Of a stretch of 64,000 nucleotides of DNA, positions 10,770 to 18,916 are shown piece after piece. This stretch comes from Harmothoe impar (taxonomy: Eukaryota > Annelida > Polychaeta > Phyllodocida > Polynoidae). Position 1 is the first letter of the stretch. Each line of letters begins with the position of its first letter. The notes beneath the pieces were generated by a model. That model made no database searches. It was not told where the DNA came from and worked only from the letters and a program-made list of their open reading frames with translations. The translations under genes and the position numbers were made by a program. The DNA is taken from positions 2,115,501-2,179,500 of the forward strand of contig OX381720.1 of assembly GCA_947462335.1 (NCBI GenBank). The letters run 5' to 3'.

Positions 10770-11169
10770 ACTATCATAAAATAGATGAGTCAAAAGTTGT
10801 CTTACCTATCAGGTTACCATCCCACAAATAGAATCTGGAGCTGGCAAATGTCAGGTTTTGGGCTGGTACATACCAAGTGGGTCTTCTATCTCCAGCTAGA
10901 AGACCCACTTCCTTGTCAGTTAGACAAGTTTTTGACTCGTTTATTTTATGACCGTCACTTTAAAGAGTCTGGAGACAAGTTTATTTTTTGAGTGTGGTAC
11001 CTTGTCCCTAGTTAACCATCACTTCCAGGGACAAGCTTATTTGCTCATAGTAACCAACCTTCCTTCAAAATATAACTGATTTTGGTCAAAGAAAAGTCCC
11101 CTGCCTCTGTACCTTGCCTTAGTACATTTGTACGCCGCCCCAGATGAGTGTAAACTGTGATTAGGCCTA

Positions 11170-11448
11170 CTAATTGTAATAAAGAAATTTGTTTGCTAAA
11201 CCGAAAAGCTTGTCATAACAAAATTTATCATGGTGGAATCCTACTGCACTAGCTTTCCCAATCTCCTATGTGCAGACAGAACAGGTACTTCTATTGGAAA
11301 ACTATCTCATTCATCATTAAAATGTACCGGTACTCTTTATAAACGATGAGAATCGCTCCTTCTAGCAGGGTCTTCTTACTATAGAAAAGTATGGAAATAA
11401 ACTGTGCTCCTTATGACTATCTGTTCCTTATAACGAGATTCTACTGTA
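11170..11448. mobile_element. Degraded TTATAAC/TACTGTA-family MITE
   Basis: The motifs CATAACAAAATTTAT, CTTTATAAACGATGAGAA, CTTACTATAGAAAAGTATGG and CCTTATAACGAGATTCTACT with terminal CTACTGTA match those of the 601-763 and 49128-49642 copies. The left end is not clear. Confidence 0.45.
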
Positions 11449-13120
11449 TTCGTCAGCAGCAACAGATTTTCCAACTGGAGATCATATCTCCATTTACTTG
11501 TAAAGTAGTTATCAATTTTTGATTTTAGCTTACGTGGAAGTGTCGACAGGAAAATCATTCCAATCTTAAAATCAAAACATAATCTTAAAATCTATAGTCT
11601 TAACACCAGCGGCCACCACCGTCTTGGGGTAAAATGCATACTGTGTGCCCCCCTCCTTCCACATAGCCTATGTTGCATTTTCCAAAAGCAAGAAAAAGGG
11701 GGAAAATGAAAAGAAAGTAATGGGGGTTGGGGGGCAGGGCCCCCGCTATGTACAACTACATTACTAGCCCAAGTAACATGCCCAACTGGCGCCCAGTTGG
11801 GTTTACCTTTGGCAACCTTGGGCTGAACTGGGCTGTGTTTTGGGATGGGCAAATGCATGGGCTTCAGTGGGACCCCAGTTGGGCTACGTGAATTTTACAA
11901 CATGCTTTGTAATTATCCCTGATATCTTGAATCATGCTCTCTATCAAAAAGAATTCTAATTATGAACATATTATAGTCACTTTTATGTAGGAAGTGTATG
12001 ATTGGGCCTTTATAGGTGGGCTTAGACTGGGCTAATTTTCTTTTTCACAAATGCTTTATGGAAGTCCCTTATGGTATGAATTAAACTCCCTTTAAAAAAA
12101 AAATTAATTTGAAATTTTATAACGATGATTTTGCTGGAAAATCATAGTTGGGCTTTCTTTGGGTTTGATGGGGGCTTCCTAGCAAGTAAGTTGACACTAG
12201 ATGGCCATGTGGTTTTAAGCTTTGGCACTAGATGGCCTCTGTATACCATGTAGAGAGAATTCCGCCAATTCAAGGATTCTTCATAAATACAATGAAACCA
12301 AAATGTGTCATATAGTTAATATATGTTTTATTATGAAGATATTTCAATGCAGTCTGATGATATATGGAAGTTTCTATTTTACTGTGAAAATTGAGGTAGA
12401 AAATGAAGTATTCACCTGGAGACCCCTATCCTGTGATTCAAAATTAACTACATGTATAAGACATGAACCCACATATCCTAAGGGTATCAGCTAAATATTT
12501 GATGGCTAAGATGAAGTAGTATCTAGACTTACTAAAATAGCCACTTGCATAAGTCTTATCATTGCTGACTTGAACTTGATGAATACATTTTCTTTCTTCT
12601 AAGTAGAAAATGTGTGACTTGAAAGGTTTCCTGCAGGGATCATAACTTGAATCCTAACTTTGGCCAGCCCTACGTGTGCCCATTCAATGCCCAGTTAGAT
12701 ATTAGTCATTAAATTAATAAAATGGCAATGTATTAAGGTTGGTAGTCCCCATAGTCTAGAAGTTCTTAGATTTTGTCAGGATTTTCGCCATGAGGCCCAT
12801 ATTATAAGAAGTCTCAAAAGGTGTAAAGAAAATAGGGGGTCCCGAGCTAGTTTCTGAGATTTCTGGCTTTGAGTTTGGAGTAATCTGTAATAGGATCATA
12901 TGGTGATAGCACATATGTGCATCAAATAGCATCTGAAAGTTATTAACTTTCCCTATAGTTCTCTCAGGATATAGTCTACAATCTTTTACACCCAGAAACA
13001 TTATTTTGAATATAAGGTCCCCTGCATATTTTAAAGGTTTTTGCTGTTTGAAATAAAAAAATTTAAAAATGGAGCGCACGGTCTTGATGTGGTACAGGTA
13101 TAGCTTTCAGCATGCCTACT
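11449..13120. other. Intergenic, no gene recognised
   Basis: The sequence is A/T-rich with short C-rich stretches. CACTAGATGGCC occurs twice at about 12196 and 12229. The open frames at 11592-11858, 12222-12494 and 12756-13079 show no domain, no consistent splice context and no biased composition. Confidence 0.4.
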
Positions 13121-13125
13121 ACCAG

Positions 13126-13196
13126 AGCCCCAGTAGAGTAGGGGTAAAGCGTTAGACTCACATGCAGGAGACCCTGGGTTCAATCCGCGGTCAGGT
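13126..13196 (+). repeat. tRNA-derived sequence (SINE head or tRNA pseudogene)
   Basis: An A-box-like TAGAGTAGGGGTAAAGCG is followed 30-40 bases later by the B-box GGGTTCAATCC. Between them, GTTAGACTCACATGC can form an anticodon arm with CAC in the loop (Val-like). The acceptor stem does not pair well. It is more likely a SINE head or pseudogene than a working tRNA. A related segment is at 54097-54168. Confidence 0.55.
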
Positions 13197-13439
13197 CTGG
13201 CGACCCGTCTCTGTGTTTCTCACATGCCTGGACTGTACGTTCTTGTAGGCTTCTCACAGGGGCTCTAGACGTGAGAACATGTTAAGAACTGGTACTTTAG
13301 GCTGTGAGAAGTACAGCGGACGTGACCAGCGCCATATTCTCTCCTGGTGTAGCATACACACATTAATGCATTTGTTTACAGTATATCGGCTAGGTGACAC
13401 TGCCTGCCTGCTTTCATGCACGTTTTATGGAGTGGTCAT

Positions 13440-13800
13440 TAATCACCAAAGGAAGGGGGGGGGGGAAGGGACACCTATTGGATGTTCACAGGCGAGGGGG
13501 GGGGGGGTTATTCTAGCCTACTAGCTGAAGGCTTTTGCGGATTTTCTCAAAAAAAGTAATTTTTATTTGGCCTCCCCCCAAAAATTAGGCAAAAATAATA
13601 TTTGAACCCCCTTTCCCCCACAATTTTTGGGTTCTGAGATATCCCCCCTCCCTAAAATCGGCATGCAGCCGTGGCCTGTTCGTGGGTCCCCCCCCCTCCC
13701 CCCCCCCCCCACACACACCCCACCGAGCACCTGTTTCTAATTATGACAGCCCCCCCCCCCCCTACATCAACCAAGCCCCCCCAATATGGCAATGAATGAC
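13440..13800. repeat. Poly-G / poly-C low-complexity tract
   Basis: Runs of G (about 13457-13510) and C (about 13570-13790) alternate with A/T-rich lines. No gene is seen. Confidence 0.7.
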
Positions 13801-13942
13801 TAGGCCTACAACGTTGACCATATTATGGGAGCCTTCTTCTCTACTCCCGTTGCTCCACGGAGGCTACGTAGTGCACGTAGACGTCGTAGTGTTGAGCTGA
13901 CAGTCTCAAGCTGCGTGACATATTATGGAAGGCTGGTGCACC

Positions 13943-14020
13943 ATTGCCATTTGCTAATTGCCATTTGCCACTTGCCAATTGCTAATTGTCAATTGCTAAT
14001 TGCTATTTGCCAATTGCGTG
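13943..14020. repeat. CAATTGC/TTGCTAA short tandem repeat
   Basis: Roughly ten 7-bp variants (GCTAATT, GCCATTT, GCCAATT, GTCAATT) lie in a row. The inverse motif, AATTGGCAATTGGCAAAG ... CCAGCCTTCCATA, recurs at 18661-18706. Together with GGAAGGCTGG at about 13929 it makes a weak long-range inverted repeat around the Crypton locus. Confidence 0.6.
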
Positions 14021-14409
14021 TTAGCTTTAGCTGGTTACTTGCAGCCCTTACCTTGTCCCCATATAAATGCAAGGTACCATTCCAATATTGCAGTTTCCCA
14101 TGTAAGCGTAGGCAGGCGACAAGGGTACTAGTAGGCCTAATTCAAAGTATGCAGTTCAGTTACATGCGCTAGGGCCTAGGCCTATGGATTAATAACAATC
14201 GGAATGCAATCTACTTTCCATTTGTGTTACACCGACCTTTCAATTAGGCTTTCATAGAACTTCTAATGAAGGAGTTTCTTCATATTGAAATAGGCTAGAA
14301 ATCTATAATACTAGCCTGCATACAGTACCTACTCTTGCGCCCCTCCCCCTGACAAAATAAACCCCAAAAAATTCCCTTGCCCCCCCCCCCCCCAAAAATA
14401 AGAAGAAAA

Positions 14410-14645
14410 TGTCAGTGCCTCTACATGGGTAAAAAATCTACACGTGCAACACGGCGACACGGGGGTTTAAAAAATCGACACATGCGACACAGGGTTTTAA
14501 AAATGGACGGACACAGACACAGACATGAGGTCCTAGTATAGGCCTACTCTCTATATATAAATATCGACATGGCGACACAGCCTTCTGGCTAAAAATCGAC
14601 ACGGCGACATGGTAGAAAATCTGGATACCCGTGTAGAGGCTAACA
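14410..14645. repeat. CGACACGGCGACA dispersed repeat
   Basis: Variants of AAAAATCGACA-GGCGACA recur about six times (ATCGACACATGCGACACAGG, ATCGACATGGCGACACAG, ATCGACACGGCGACATGG). The segment runs from TACATGGGTAAAAAATC to GATACCCGTGTAGAGGC, a TIR-like pair. Related text occurs at 39845-40240 and 56210-56420. Confidence 0.5.
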
Positions 14646-14655
14646 TTAGCGTGAC

Positions 14656-14880
14656 TGCAGAGGGGTTTTCGGCGACCTGGCGACCTGGGCCGTTTTCCAG
14701 GCGACTTTTCGACCTGGACAATTAATTTTTGTGACCTGCGACCTGTTGTTTTGAAATGGCCATACTAATATATACTGAAAAAGTGACCTGCGACCAGGAT
14801 ATTTTTGCAAAAAAAGCGACTTTGCGACCTGTAGCCCTTAAAAGAGGCGACTTTGTGACCTCAGGGGGGACCCCTCTGCA
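14656..14880 (+). mobile_element. MITE with TIR TGCAGAGGGGT (copy A)
   Basis: The 225-bp element starts TGCAGAGGGG and ends CCCCTCTGCA. The interior is a chain of GGCGACCTGG, GTGACCTGCGACC and GCGACTTTGCGACC motifs. An opposite-orientation copy lies at 19040-19270 and a diverged copy at 57334-57526. It does not code. Confidence 0.75.
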
Positions 14881-14904
14881 CCCCCATTAGCTGTCCCTTA
14901 CGTG

Positions 14905-15120
14905 CTCGGACATTAGGTGCTCGGACATTTTAGTGCTGAGACATTTAAGTGCTGGGATCCAGACATTGAAGTGCTCAGACATTTAATAGGTGCTCGGACA
15001 TTTAGGTGGAAATAATACAGGTAGGGCCTACCTTCATAATAATATTGTATAAGGCTATCCCAATCTAATGTCCGAGAATAACCCAATCTATTATGTCCGA
15101 GTATCAAATGTCTCAGCACT
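14905..15120. repeat. GCTCGGACATT repeat, left half
   Basis: GTGCTCGGACATTTA-type units repeat about five times at 14905-15005. Inverted units (AATGTCCGAG, TATGTCCGAGTATCAAATG) follow at 15062-15105. CCGAGCATTTAATGTCAGAG and CTAATGTCCGAC reappear at 18606-18640, beyond the Crypton. The Crypton unit and its hairpin therefore appear to sit inside an older element of this family. Confidence 0.5.
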
Positions 15121-15379
15121 TTATTATACCTAGCGTATGAAAGTCTTATCTCTTAAGCACTACGAGCCGTACGCTGCCCTGGGTGGCGTATTCAGGCGAT
15201 ACGCCCACCCGGTGGGCGTATTGGCGCGCGGGAAAGTAGTCCGGCGCGGGCCGGCGTCCGCGTGGTGGCGCCCCCACACGGCGTAATTGCGGACTAAAGC
15301 GCGGCAAATTTAGTGGCGGCCCCTTGCGGACTTTAGCGGCGAAGGGGCGTGGCAGCCGACAATTCATCACAAAGCGAAG

Positions 15380-17932
15380 ATGGACGAAGTGAACAAGACG
15401 TACTTGAGCCCGGCTGGGGTAGATCTTCTGGTGGATGATTGTGTTATCAAGAGTGTAGTGGAGATTTTTGCAGAATTGCAAGTAGAAGAAGGCCTCGAGT
15501 ATGGGGGAGGGATGGATCAGCTTGCAGATTTTATCCATGATGAAGTAGGCCGGAGAATTGAAGCAGAAGAGAATGCATCGGAGGCTGCGAGTGAAGATCC
15601 AAATTACTTCTGCTCGGATCTAGATGGCCTGATTTCTTCCCTGGAGATAAGAGATTATGAGGAGAAGATTAAGAAGGTGAACAAGGAACAGGAGAAGGCT
15701 GAATTATTTGATGATCTACCGCAAGTTCTACCGCCAGTTCCCACCCAACAGAGGCTAAAGAGAAAACGTGAAACTTCAGAACAGGCAGCTACGGGTAACA
15801 GTGATATTCCACAAGTTATTAATCTGATACCAAATGCAGATTGTAGAAGCAAATTCTCTGTACCTGTAGTTGAGTATCCAGCAAATGATCCCACACCATA
15901 TATTGAGATCACAGCCTCCCAGTATGAAGCCTTCCTTGCTGCAGCGACGCCTGTTACATTTGAGGACCAAGTGAGTGCACCAGTTCAGCCAGCCCAACCT
16001 GTCGTTCAGCCACCACAACCTGTAGTTCAGCCACCACAACCTGTAGTTCAGCCACCTCAACCTGTCGTTCAGCCACCCCAGGTAGAAGAGGGAGCTGTAG
16101 GTGGGGAACCAGCAGTACCAGTTCCTGGGCTCTTGAATGATGAGGAACTGCAACGTTATGTGGATGATCAGCGACCTCCTAATACAGTGAGAAGAACCAA
16201 GCAGGTAAATATAAATAATAATTTATAATTCCTAACCAAATTCTAATGAAATGAATTGAAAACAGCTTCTAAAAAATAGTAATTAAAATTGTTTTAAAGT
16301 TTTAATTTAATTTTAATGATTTTATAATATTTTGTAAATACTATGTTAAATTTTAATTATAATTTGTTGTTGTTTATTTACAGGTCGTTGATAAATTTGA
16401 AGAATTTATGGCAGTCACGTACATCGACCCCAGACGAATGGTAGACTTGGACCCCACAGTGTTAAACAACTACATCTCAAATTACCTTCTTGTTGCTCGG
16501 CGCCGTGATGGATGTGACTTTGAGCCAGACACTTTAACGTCGATTCACCGGGCCCTGGACAGGTAAATAAAAAATGATATTTTAAAAAAATAAATTTTGA
16601 ATGAAATTTTTTTTTTTAAATGAAGAACGTAACAATAAAATTTAAGAAATGAGTATTAGCTATTTACATGTAAATTTTTGAAAAGTAAATAAGCAATAAA
16701 CCTTCTTTTTAGTTTGTACCACATAAATTTACAATAAGATTTTTTAAATTTTCAGACATCTGCGGGAGAACTATTACGCGTACTCCATAATTCTTGATGA
16801 CCAGTTTAAGGCCAGCCGTGCTGTCCTTGCTAGCAGGAGGAGAGAGTTAAAGGCAGCTGGGGGTGGTGGAAAACCCAACAAAAGTGACGGTCTGACAGGG
16901 GACCAAATTGATGCAGTCTGGGATTGTGGTGCCTTTGGTGACCAGTCCCCCAACAGTCTACAAACAACGATATTCTATTTCCTTACAACAGGATTTGGAT
17001 TTAGGGGCTCACATGAGTCCAGACAACTGAAATGGTCTGATGTAGTCCAGGGCACTGATGATGATGGCCTCAAGTACCTGGAGTTACGCTGTGAGCGACT
17101 CACAAAGACCAGACAGGGAGCTGAGGGTGGCCATAAAAGGCAGTATAACCCCCGAGTATGGGAAGATAGGCAGGATGTAAGTAGGGATCCAGTTAGCTTG
17201 TATGAGCTTTTCACCAGCAAAAGGCCAGCAGATATGAGGGAGGGGGGGGCACCCTTCTATCTCTCTCTAAAGCAAGGGATGAAAGCGTCAGATCCGGTGT
17301 GGTATAAAAGTGCCCCAATGGGAATAAATACCTTGAGCAAAATAATGCCGAGAGCAGCAGAAAAGGCAGGGGTCAGCGGACACATCACCAACCACTCCCT
17401 TCGAAGAACCACGTGCCAGAATTTGATTGACAGCAACATACCTTCAGTTTCGGCGATTCAACTGACAGGCCACGCCTCTGTGGATAGCCTGAATCACTAT
17501 GCTGTCGCAAGCAAGAGACAGCAACGTGACATGGCAATGATTGCAACCAACCAGAAGAAAGCTAGGGTAGATGAAAGCAATCCACCACAGTACACCCCCC
17601 GATATGGTTTGGCGACCTGCCCAGAAGAGTTGTACGTCCTCCCCCCGGCCCCAGTTCCTGTCAGTTTGGCCCCACGCCCTTCAAGTTCAAACAGCATGGT
17701 GGCCTCAACATCACCGAGCATGACGGCGGCCACCCCAGCTTCCCCGGGTGACACCCCTACTCCCCCCGGCCAAGATCCAGCTGTGGCCGGCCTCATCGCT
17801 GCTGCGTCGGGCATGTTCTCCGGAGCCACAATCACGGGTGGTTCAGTCAACGTAAACATCCACTTTACGCCCAGAAGCAGCAGTGTAAGCAACACAAACG
17901 TAGAGATGGACATTACTAACAGTCAGATTTAA
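15380..17932 (+). CDS. Crypton-type tyrosine recombinase, 3 exons, 726 aa
   Basis: Exons are 15380-16204, 16384-16562 and 16756-17932. The phases match (0, then 2) and both introns are short, A/T-rich GT-AG introns. The N-terminal third is acidic and disordered, with a basic KRKRE patch and five PPQPVVQ repeats (about residues 205-235). A SAM-like DNA-binding region follows (about residues 275-345, DPTVLNNYISNYLL ... RRRDGCDF). The DUF3504-like catalytic domain holds R418 (GFRGSHESRQLKW), H548 and R551 (TNHSLRRT), H574 (LTGHAS) and the nucleophile Y583 (LNHYAV). All catalytic residues expected of a tyrosine recombinase are present. The C-terminus is Pro/Ser/Thr-rich. It should cut and rejoin DNA through a phosphotyrosine, or it may be a domesticated DNA-binding protein, as in KCTD1, ZMYM and QRICH1 relatives. 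The start is the first ATG after a GC-rich leader, and no earlier in-frame exon is evident. Confidence 0.9.
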
Positions 17933-18103
17933 AGTATTGTTGCCATATTATGGCTTGACACTTCATATTTACCTCGTATAAGATGTTTTTGTTCCTCCTC
18001 GTGACACGTGTTGAATCAGCCTCTCGAGAAGTTGCCGAATATTGTGTTGGGAGAGTGATGTCGGCGGCGTATGAATACAGAGACGCGCACCGCAAAATTA
18101 GAA

Positions 18104-18109
18104 AATAAA
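18104..18109 (+). promoter_or_regulatory. Probable polyadenylation signal of the Crypton gene
   Basis: AATAAA lies 172 bases after the stop codon, and a T/G-rich stretch (TTTGTTGAAATTGTGTGTTTTC) follows about 20 bases later, as expected for a cleavage site. Confidence 0.5.
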
Positions 18110-18294
18110 ATTAGCCTCTGTGGCTTTATTTGTTGAAATTGTGTGTTTTCTTCGCCATAACTTTCTTAAATACACAAATATAGATTGATTACATCCAGTA
18201 GAAACGTAAAAATTACTTAAAATATTAAAAATCATGTAAACAAAACGCAAGAAAATAGTCCCGCGCATTTGGCAAATATCCAGTTTCTTGGCTA

Positions 18295-18405
18295 CTCGGT
18301 CGTGACGTCAGACTTGGAAAAAGCCGCAAGGTGGCGTCGGGTCGTCACTTCCGGGAAAAATGGCGATGATTCGACAAAAAGGCTAAGGTGTTTTGCGGTT
18401 TGGAG
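18295..18405 (+). promoter_or_regulatory. Proposed promoter and 5' UTR exon of the multi-domain gene
   Basis: A CRE palindrome TGACGTCA (18303-18310), an ETS site CACTTCCGGG (about 18346-18355) and a YY1-like AAAAATGGCG (about 18356-18364) are grouped as in TATA-less housekeeping promoters of animals. Transcription from about 18355 would give a short leader exon ending TTTGGAG at 18405 before a strong GTAAGTC donor. The ATG in this exon opens only an 8-codon frame. The exon lies inside the right inverted repeat boundary of the Crypton unit. Confidence 0.5.
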
Positions 18406-18437
18406 GTAAGTCTTTCATACGCTAGGTATAATAAACG

Positions 18438-18590
18438 TAATACATAACGAGTGTGCTTTATTCGTTCTATACGTGCACCCTCGTGATGCGTAGGAAGACA
18501 CTTGTGGCGCTTATGAAGCGCCACGCGTGTCTTCCTACGCATCACTCGGGTGCACGTATTGAACGAATACGCACACATGTTATGTATTTA
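18438..18590. repeat. 153-bp near-perfect hairpin
   Basis: The arms of about 74 bases run outwards from GGCGCTT-ATG-AAGCGCC at 18506-18522. They pair CGTGTCTTCCTACGCATCAC with its complement at 18484-18503, then ATTCGTT/AACGAAT, then TACATAAC/GTTATGTA. The left base is only four bases from the right Crypton repeat at 18434. It resembles a foldback MITE. Confidence 0.85.
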
Positions 18591-18883
18591 CTAAGTACGC
18601 CATATCCGAGCATTTAATGTCAGAGTATCTAATGTCCGACAACAAAGATCGTCGGCACGTATCAATTGGCAATTGGCAAAGATGATGGCGCCCCAGCCTT
18701 CCATACTACGGGCTGTGACTAGGCCTAAGGAATGCGGCGTAGACTCTGTTGGGAGAATGATCTCTTCCGACCTTCACCCCTATACAGCCGGGTACCAGCA
18801 AGCTGTGACGTCTGACGTTTCCCTCGTGGCCCGTACATTAAGTGAACCAACTGATAAAACTGTATCTACATCTTTATAAGCAG

Positions 18884-18916
18884 TGAACAATGGATACAGG
18901 AAAGAAACCGCCCATG
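18884..18916 (+). other. Proposed start-codon exon of the multi-domain gene
   Basis: An acceptor, TCTTTATAAGCAG, precedes TGAACAATGG, and nine codons then run to a consensus GTAAGTG donor in phase 0. This matches the phase-0 homeodomain exon at 22003. The nine residues (MDTGKKPPM) resemble the start of the zinc-finger ORF at 6246, so a decayed zinc-finger fragment is an alternative reading. Confidence 0.45.

Larger units (their letters stand above)
9312..10993. mobile_element. Inverted-repeat element split by a LINE insertion
   Basis: The left part at 9312-9365 reads AGTAAACTTGTCTCCAGACT, then TTCAAAGTGACTATCATAAA. The right arm at about 10934-10993 is its inverse: TTTATGACCGTCACTTTAAA, then GAGTCTGGAGACAAGTTTAT. 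Between them, after the LINE, lie 10786-10930 of the same element, including a perfect hairpin AAGTGGGTCTTCT/AGAAGACCCACTT at about 10877-10912. Removing the LINE and one target copy restores a roughly 280-bp foldback MITE. Confidence 0.7.
15121..18434. mobile_element. Crypton unit bracketed by 23-bp perfect inverted repeat
   Basis: TTATTATACCTAGCGTATGA plus AAG at 15121-15143 is exactly reverse-complemented at 18412-18434. The pair encloses the tyrosine-recombinase gene, its CpG-rich 5' flank (15160-15380) and its 3' flank. Cryptons are not known to need terminal inverted repeats. The repeat may mark a larger composite element, an inverted duplication of flanking DNA, or a lineage-specific Crypton with TIRs. 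No target duplication is obvious. Confidence 0.6.

Noticed and set aside
15776..16153. 125-aa minus-strand frame with WLNYRLWWLN repeats
   Set aside because: Antisense of the PPQPVVQ repeats in the Crypton first exon.
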